Source: Peribacillus muralis
GTDB taxonomy: Bacteria > Bacillota > Bacilli > Bacillales > DSM-1321
NCBI RefSeq assembly: GCF_001439925.1
Contig: NZ_LMBV01000008.1
Coordinates: 111,022 to 175,021 of the forward strand
Direction of reading: 5' to 3'
Length of the DNA: 64,000 nucleotides
Shown here: positions 59,125 through 64,000 of the stretch, piece by piece
How positions within the stretch are numbered: the stretch's first letter is position 1
Layout of the letters: each line of letters begins with the position of its first letter
The notes under the pieces: generated by a model
What the model saw: the letters and a program-made list of their open reading frames with translations, nothing else
Database searches by the model: none
Told to the model about the DNA's origin: nothing
Made by a program: the position numbers and the translations under genes

Positions 59125-61464
59125 ATGAACAATGAAATTCGGCAGGAGCAAGAACGTTTGGATGAGGTGATGGAAACAATCACGAAGCAAATCAGCAAAA
59201 TGGAAGGAGAAACTTCCCAGCGTAGAAAAGAAGTTGTTACGATCCGTAAACACTTTTGGGATGACCTTAAGGTTAATATTGATACGTTCGATGATTACCT
59301 CGAGACGATCATTGGCTTAAGGCAACAGGCTCAAGAGTTGTCACAAAGCGAAGGTGCGCATAGATATACGTTCAAGCGGTTGGCAACACTGCGCCGCATG
59401 GAGGAAGTGCCTTATTTCGGCCGGATAGATGTCACTGAAGAAGGGTCATCCCTTACGGAACATATTTATATTGGGACCGCTACTCTTACTGATTCAACAG
59501 GAGAAAACTTCATGGTCTACGATTGGAGGGCTCCGATTTCGAGTGTTTATTATGACTATCCTCCAGGTGCTATAGAATATTCAACTCCAGAAGGCGTAAT
59601 TCGGGGGATGCTGGAGAAAAAGTGGCAATACATCATCAAGGAAGGCGTCATCGAAGCGATGTTCGATACGAGTCTCACCATTGGAGATGAGATCCTGCAG
59701 CAGGTGCTTGGTAAGGGGACGGATAAGCATATGCGCAGTATTGTTTCCACCATTCAACGGGAGCAAAATAAAATCATCCGGAACGATCGCGGACGTCTGC
59801 TCATTGTTCAAGGGGCCGCTGGCAGTGGCAAGACATCCGCTGCACTCCAACGGATCGCTTACTTGCTCTACAAGAATCGGAATAAGCTAAAAGCCGATCA
59901 AATTATTTTATTCTCTCCTAATTCGATGTTTAATAACTACGTATCCACTGTGTTACCCGAACTTGGCGAAGAGAATATGCAGCAGGTAACATTTCAGGAA
60001 TACTTGGATCATCGCCTGACTGACTCATTCCAAGTGGAGGACCCTTATGAGCAATTGGAATATTTGTTGACGGCAGAGGATGACCCGTACTATAGCACCA
60101 GGACAGCGAGTATTAAGTTTAAGGCATCACTTCGCTTCTTTGAAATCATCAAAACATACAGGCAATCACTAGAACGATCGGGGATGATGTTTAAAGGAGT
60201 GAAGTTCCGGGGAAAAACGCTCGTCTCCGCCAAACAAATTTCCGAAAGATTTTATCACACAAACACCACCCTGAAGTTTCACAATAGAATTGAAAAGTTG
60301 AAAGAGTGGTTAAGTGACTTACTTGATAAAACGGAAAAGGTCGAGCTGAAAAAACCTTGGGTCGAGGAAGAAATCGAGTATCTTAGCAAAGAAGATTATC
60401 AAAAGGTATACACCTACTTGGAGAAAAAACGCGACTCTTCGGAAGACTCCTTTGATGATTACGAGAAAGAAAATACGATGCTCGCGCGTATCATTGTTCG
60501 CAAGAAATTGAAGACGTTACGCAAACGGGTAAACGCACTTCAGTTTATTGATATGAAGGGAATATACAAGCGACTTTTTGATGAACAAATACGGATTGAA
60601 CTTTGGAACGAGGATAAAACACCAGTCGAAACGGAAATTTGCTTATCTACACAAAAAATGCTCGACGAAGGTAAACTGCATTACGAAGACGCGACGCCAT
60701 TTTTGCTGCTGAAGGAGCTAATTCTAGGGTTTCAGTCGAATACCGCTATAAAATACGTGCTTGTAGACGAAGCACAAGATTATTCTCCATTTCAATTCGA
60801 GTTTTTGAAACGGTTGTTTCCTTCTGCAAGGATGACCGTGCTCGGTGACTTTAATCAGGCCATATTCGCCCATGCCAGCGAACGGGTCGATTTCCAGACT
60901 TTGACCAGCTTATACGGAATAGGTGAAACAGAGAGTATAACCTTGGAGCAAAGCTACAGATCCACAAAGCAAATTATCGAATTTACACGGCAACTTGTTC
61001 CTGAGGGCCATCGAATCAAGGCCATCGACCGTGAAGGCGAGCAGCCTGTACTGACGCAAGTGAACAGCCATGACGCATTGCACGGCAAGATTGTAGCCAA
61101 AGTCAAAGACTGGCAAAGCCGCAAGTATAATACGATGGCAATCATATGTAAATCTGCTGCAGAAAGTGCCGCTGCATACGATGCCCTTAGCAGCATCGAG
61201 GAAATAAAGCTCGTACAGAAAGGCACAAATGAATATGAACAAGGTGTTGTCGTTATTCCCGCTTATCTGGCCAAGGGCATCGAATTCGATGCAGTCATCA
61301 TTTACGATGCATCTGTGCAAACATACGGTGATGAAAGCTTACGAAGATTGTTCTACACCGCATGTACAAGGGCCATGCATGACTTACAGTTATATTCGAT
61401 TGGCGAACCGACGCCTTTCTTGCTCAACGCTGCAACGGACAGTTTACTTCTGACCTTGGATTAA
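59125..61464 (+). CDS. helD: RNA polymerase recycling motor HelD
   Basis: 779 residues, the size of B. subtilis HelD. The N-terminal coiled-coil arm (about 1-95, rich in K/E/Q) is followed by a UvrD-like superfamily 1 helicase core with Walker A G-A-A-G-S-G-K-T near 230, D-E-A-Q-D (Walker B), G-D-F-N-Q-A, E-Q-S-Y-R-S-T and R-L-F-Y-T-A-C-T-R-A. HelD enters the RNA polymerase channels and releases it from DNA using ATP. ATG 59125 has AAGGAG 8 nt upstream; the GTG at 59116 is rejected. Confidence 0.94.
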   Translation: MNNEIRQEQERLDEVMETITKQISKMEGETSQRRKEVVTIRKHFWDDLKVNIDTFDDYLETIIGLRQQAQELSQSEGAHRYTFKRLATLRRMEEVPYFGRIDVTEEGSSLTEHIYIGTATLTDSTGENFMVYDWRAPISSVYYDYPPGAIEYSTPEGVIRGMLEKKWQYIIKEGVIEAMFDTSLTIGDEILQQVLGKGTDKHMRSIVSTIQREQNKIIRNDRGRLLIVQGAAGSGKTSAALQRIAYLLYKNRNKLKADQIILFSPNSMFNNYVSTVLPELGEENMQQVTFQEYLDHRLTDSFQVEDPYEQLEYLLTAEDDPYYSTRTASIKFKASLRFFEIIKTYRQSLERSGMMFKGVKFRGKTLVSAKQISERFYHTNTTLKFHNRIEKLKEWLSDLLDKTEKVELKKPWVEEEIEYLSKEDYQKVYTYLEKKRDSSEDSFDDYEKENTMLARIIVRKKLKTLRKRVNALQFIDMKGIYKRLFDEQIRIELWNEDKTPVETEICLSTQKMLDEGKLHYEDATPFLLLKELILGFQSNTAIKYVLVDEAQDYSPFQFEFLKRLFPSARMTVLGDFNQAIFAHASERVDFQTLTSLYGIGETESITLEQSYRSTKQIIEFTRQLVPEGHRIKAIDREGEQPVLTQVNSHDALHGKIVAKVKDWQSRKYNTMAIICKSAAESAAAYDALSSIEEIKLVQKGTNEYEQGVVVIPAYLAKGIEFDAVIIYDASVQTYGDESLRRLFYTACTRAMHDLQLYSIGEPTPFLLNAATDSLLLTLD

Positions 61465-61482
61465 TAAAAAAATAGCTTGCTG

Positions 61483-61519
61483 AAACCTGTGTAGACGATT
61501 GTTCTATGCAGGTTTTTTA
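61483..61519 (+). terminator. helD terminator
   Basis: AAACCTG / CAGGTTT with additional inner pairing, followed by TTTTTATT. Confidence 0.8.
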
Positions 61520-61574
61520 TTGATTGCAAGTAATTTACAACCGGTCGGACATAATAATCTTGGAGGTGAAGGAA

Positions 61575-61709
61575 ATGAGTAAAAAGTCAGCAGGAAGAGG
61601 CCAAATCGCACCAAGTGTTAACCCGCAGGGACAAGGAAAAGACGTCGAATTCTCGACTGAGCCTAAAAGCGAGCTTGAAAACAAAGCAAAAAAGTCCAAT
61701 ACAAAATAA
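61575..61709 (+). CDS. sspL: small acid-soluble spore protein L
   Basis: 44 residues, hydrophilic. The C-terminal K-S-E-L-E-N-K-A-K-K-S-N-T-K is nearly the same as that of B. subtilis SspL, and the N-terminal K-G/S-A-G-R-G and V-N-P-Q-G also fit. It is a minor forespore-specific SASP. GGAGGTGAAGG precedes the ATG. CATAATA at 61549-61555 could be a sigma-G -10 element, with only a poor -35. Confidence 0.87.
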   Translation: MSKKSAGRGQIAPSVNPQGQGKDVEFSTEPKSELENKAKKSNTK

Positions 61710-61724
61710 TTGTACTTAGAAAAA

Positions 61725-61757
61725 TAAGCCCTTCTCTTAGTCGAGAGGGGCTTTTAT
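61725..61757 (+). terminator. sspL terminator
   Basis: AAGCCCTTCTC / GAGAGGGGCTT stem followed by TTATAATTT. Confidence 0.85.
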
Positions 61758-61942
61758 AATTTATAACAGTGCTCTAAATGCATTAATAAATCCTCGATTT
61801 TTGATGAATCATACGTTTTAGAACCGTGAAATGTGAAAGAATAGAAGAATGGAGCTACTGTGAGAAAAGTACCAAATCCGTCTGTCTCTGTGCTAATATT
61901 AAAGATTGAGCTAAACCTTAATAAAATGGAGAGGAGTTACAA

Positions 61943-64000
61943 ATGAAAATAAATCAATTAATAGCGAACAATATTAACAAGCTTGATGCACAACTGCCAG
62001 GCGATCAATCTTTGGGGATTGCAGGGTTATCTGGTTCCGGGAAAACGACTTTTTGTCAAACCATTGGGGAAGAATCGAAGAAGCGCCTTGTTTCCTTATT
62101 GCCGAAATCGGAATATCAATATTTATTTTCGAATATTATGGAAACCAATTTCAGCGCCATCAAGATGGAAGAAATGCCACTCGTCCTTTTTCTCGGCAAA
62201 TCATCCATTTCATCCAATCCCCGTTCAACCATTGGCACGCATACTGGTGTGTTTAAAGAAATTCGTGTTTGTCTTGCTGAAAAATATAATCTTTCTCCAG
62301 AAGTTTTTTCCTTTAATAATGCCTTAGGCTGGTGCCCCAATTGTAAAGGACGCGGGACGACGAAGAACGTCGAATGTCCGAAGTGTGAGGGAAAACGCTA
62401 CAATCAAGAAGTCGAGCAATATACGATTGAATTATTCGATCGTCCGCATACTATTTCCGATATTAACAACTTAAGCATCGAAACGATCCTTTCACTCGCA
62501 GAGAACTTACATATCAGTGAAGCTAAACAACATATTCTCCAAAATATAATCAATATGAATATTGGGTATTTAAGCATAAACCGGATTATGGGAACTGTAT
62601 CAGGGGGAGAATTAACCCGGCTTTACTTGGCAGAATTCATGGCAACAAGTGAAAATACGGTGATTATCATCGATGAAATCTCCGTCGGTCTTGATCATCA
62701 AACCCTTTTGAAGATCTTGGAGCAGATTAAACAATTGGGCTATAAAAATCAAATATGGCTCATTGATCATTCAGACACGGTGTTGGATAGCACAGATGAA
62801 CAATTGTTCTTTGGACCAGGCAGTGGAAAATATGGCGGGAAAATCGTGGAGGAATCACCACGTCCGAAACCAATCAGCTGGGACCGAAATGAAGTGGCGC
62901 CCACGGAATCCTATCATTTTCACGATCTTTACTGCCGTAATATTCAAATGGAGGAAATTGGGCTCCCTAAGAATAGACTCATTACCTTTACGGGTGAGTC
63001 AGGCTGCGGTAAATCTACACTTGTCAATGAATGTATCGCCAAAGATTTTCAGAAGCGCTATCCAAAGGATAAACTGGTCATGGTCGGACAGGACCGAAAT
63101 AAATCGATTACAAGTCGGTCAACCGTTGCCACGTTTCTTGACATTAAGAAGAAGCTCACCAAATACAGTGATGAAATTGATGATATTTTTCTGCGTTCGA
63201 TTGAAGATATCATTGAAGAATTGCCAACGGAGGATATCGCTCATAAACGCTTGAGTTTATTGATCAAGCTTGGGCTTGGTTACTTGACGTTAGAGCGAAA
63301 AACCCAATCACTATCGACCGGTGAATTTCAATGTGTCCACTTAGTTTCAGAGCTGTTCGCGAAGACAAGGAACCCGCACACGCTGTTCATTTTTGACGAG
63401 CCTTCAAAAGGGTTATCGCAAAATATTTTAAACCAATTCATCGATAGCATCAGAGTCATCCTCGAGGATGAAAAAGTCTCGATCATCATGATTGAACATA
63501 ATCGGTATATGCTGGAAAGCTCGGATTATATCGTTGATTTTGGTAAACGGAAGCTTGCGCCTGTCCAGCACCTTGATGTTGTCAGTCATGATGAATACTT
63601 CCATCACAACAACAATGACGATCGAGTGGAGCCGCTGCATATCTCTTCCACACTTCGGTCGAAAAACGGCATGAATTATTTGCAGGAAAATCACCTGGAC
63701 TATTTCAAACGTGCAGAGAATGTCTATAAGGGCGGCATTTTAAAAAGCTTATCATCAATGGCGCGGCTGATTTATGGTGAGTACGAGTCTGACACGATTG
63801 CACCTGTGATCGCGATTGATCTTGAACGGCACCTGTACAGTCAATATACATTTCTTTATGAATTGGGCGGCATGATCAATCATCTGGTCGCGGCACATCC
63901 GACTAATAAGGATACAAGAAGCTTCGATTTCTATTCTAATGAAAATCATTGTCCAAGCTGTTCCGGCCGCCGCGTCATCGAAAAATTTGATATCAATGTC
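61943..64000 (+). CDS. atypical UvrA-like ABC ATPase, 3' end outside window
   Basis: 686 codons are in the window with no stop. NBD 1 has Walker A G-L-S-G-S-G-K-T-T (28-36), a zinc module C-P-N-C-K-G-R-G...C-P-K-C-E-G (about 131-150), signature S-G-G-E near 219 and I-I-I-D-E-I-S-V-G-L-D. NBD 2 has G-E-S-G-C-G-K-S-T (about 351-359), L-S-T-G-E-F-Q near 457 and I-F-D-E-P-S-K-G-L. A further part ends in a second C-P-S-C-S-G. The distance between Walker A 1 and signature 1 (about 190 residues) is far too short to hold the UvrB-binding and insertion domains of UvrA, so this is a UvrA paralogue of unknown function (drug resistance or nucleic-acid surveillance are possibilities). GAGAGGAG lies 6 nt before the ATG. 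Confidence 0.85.
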   Translation, partial: MKINQLIANNINKLDAQLPGDQSLGIAGLSGSGKTTFCQTIGEESKKRLVSLLPKSEYQYLFSNIMETNFSAIKMEEMPLVLFLGKSSISSNPRSTIGTHTGVFKEIRVCLAEKYNLSPEVFSFNNALGWCPNCKGRGTTKNVECPKCEGKRYNQEVEQYTIELFDRPHTISDINNLSIETILSLAENLHISEAKQHILQNIINMNIGYLSINRIMGTVSGGELTRLYLAEFMATSENTVIIIDEISVGLDHQTLLKILEQIKQLGYKNQIWLIDHSDTVLDSTDEQLFFGPGSGKYGGKIVEESPRPKPISWDRNEVAPTESYHFHDLYCRNIQMEEIGLPKNRLITFTGESGCGKSTLVNECIAKDFQKRYPKDKLVMVGQDRNKSITSRSTVATFLDIKKKLTKYSDEIDDIFLRSIEDIIEELPTEDIAHKRLSLLIKLGLGYLTLERKTQSLSTGEFQCVHLVSELFAKTRNPHTLFIFDEPSKGLSQNILNQFIDSIRVILEDEKVSIIMIEHNRYMLESSDYIVDFGKRKLAPVQHLDVVSHDEYFHHNNNDDRVEPLHISSTLRSKNGMNYLQENHLDYFKRAENVYKGGILKSLSSMARLIYGEYESDTIAPVIAIDLERHLYSQYTFLYELGGMINHLVAAHPTNKDTRSFDFYSNENHCPSCSGRRVIEKFDINV

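Noticed and set aside
1-64000. tRNA or rRNA genes
   Set aside because: No cloverleaf-like sequence with a terminal CCA or rRNA-like stretch was noticed; a tRNAscan run would be needed to exclude them fully.

Overview
The window looks like chromosomal DNA of an endospore-forming Bacillaceae, most plausibly a Peribacillus/Bacillus simplex-type organism. The evidence is moderate-to-low GC, strong Shine-Dalgarno sites with frequent TTG/GTG starts, a self-sufficient CYP102A P450 with a FatR/Bm3R1-type repressor and its exact operator, a spore coat protein, SspL, HelD, a ComK-family protein and a Bacillus-type class D beta-lactamase. The species is an inference.

Layout. 1-7 kb: three Nudix hydrolases, a LOG-family protein and the fatR-CYP102A unit with two perfect operators, followed by an array of about 21-bp repeats. 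7-15.7 kb: mostly single genes (NCS1 permease, GNAT, small membrane proteins, SDR, HIT-like, short sigma-like protein, class D beta-lactamase, spore coat protein, YdhG/frataxin-like protein) separated by decayed gene remnants and a second short repeat array. 15.7-25.7 kb: a PTS glucose-type IIA gene, then a mannosylglycerate/glucosylglycerate-type locus with an RpiR regulator, an MngA-like PTS IIABC, a GH38 mannosidase (MngB-like), a GH13_18 phosphorylase, glycerate kinase and ManA. Together these would import and split a hexosyl-glycerate and feed both halves into glycolysis. 25.7-28.5 kb: an AT-rich accessory stretch with unknown or broken genes, a VOC protein and a stand-alone FtsH extracellular-domain-like protein.

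28.5-48.9 kb is the most striking block, a candidate galactofuranose regulon. It holds a YtfQ-like lipoprotein, a YesM/YesN-type two-component system co-transcribed with a tandem double sugar-binding protein (the likely sensor), the YtfR-YtfT-YjfF ABC transporter, a secreted PA14-GH2 glycosidase, galactokinase, and a thioredoxin-like protein coupled to a secreted GH127 (cysteine/zinc) furanosidase. At least four promoters here share a motif (core TAAATAC) 16-18 nt upstream of the -10 box, which suggests one common activator, probably the YesN-type regulator.

48.9-64 kb: a ZTP riboswitch-controlled serA; a PepSY and FixH/YtkA-type membrane pair; an M4 protealysin-like protease with its emfourin-type inhibitor; a YjgB-like protein; an orphan pair of overlapping DndB/DGQHR-domain genes followed by a structured spacer with a small ORF and a ComK-family gene; an Excalibur-domain protein; HelD; SspL; and an atypical UvrA-like ABC ATPase that runs off the right edge. 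Starts were chosen from ribosome-binding sites. All functional names rest on recognised motifs and family resemblance read by eye, with no database search.
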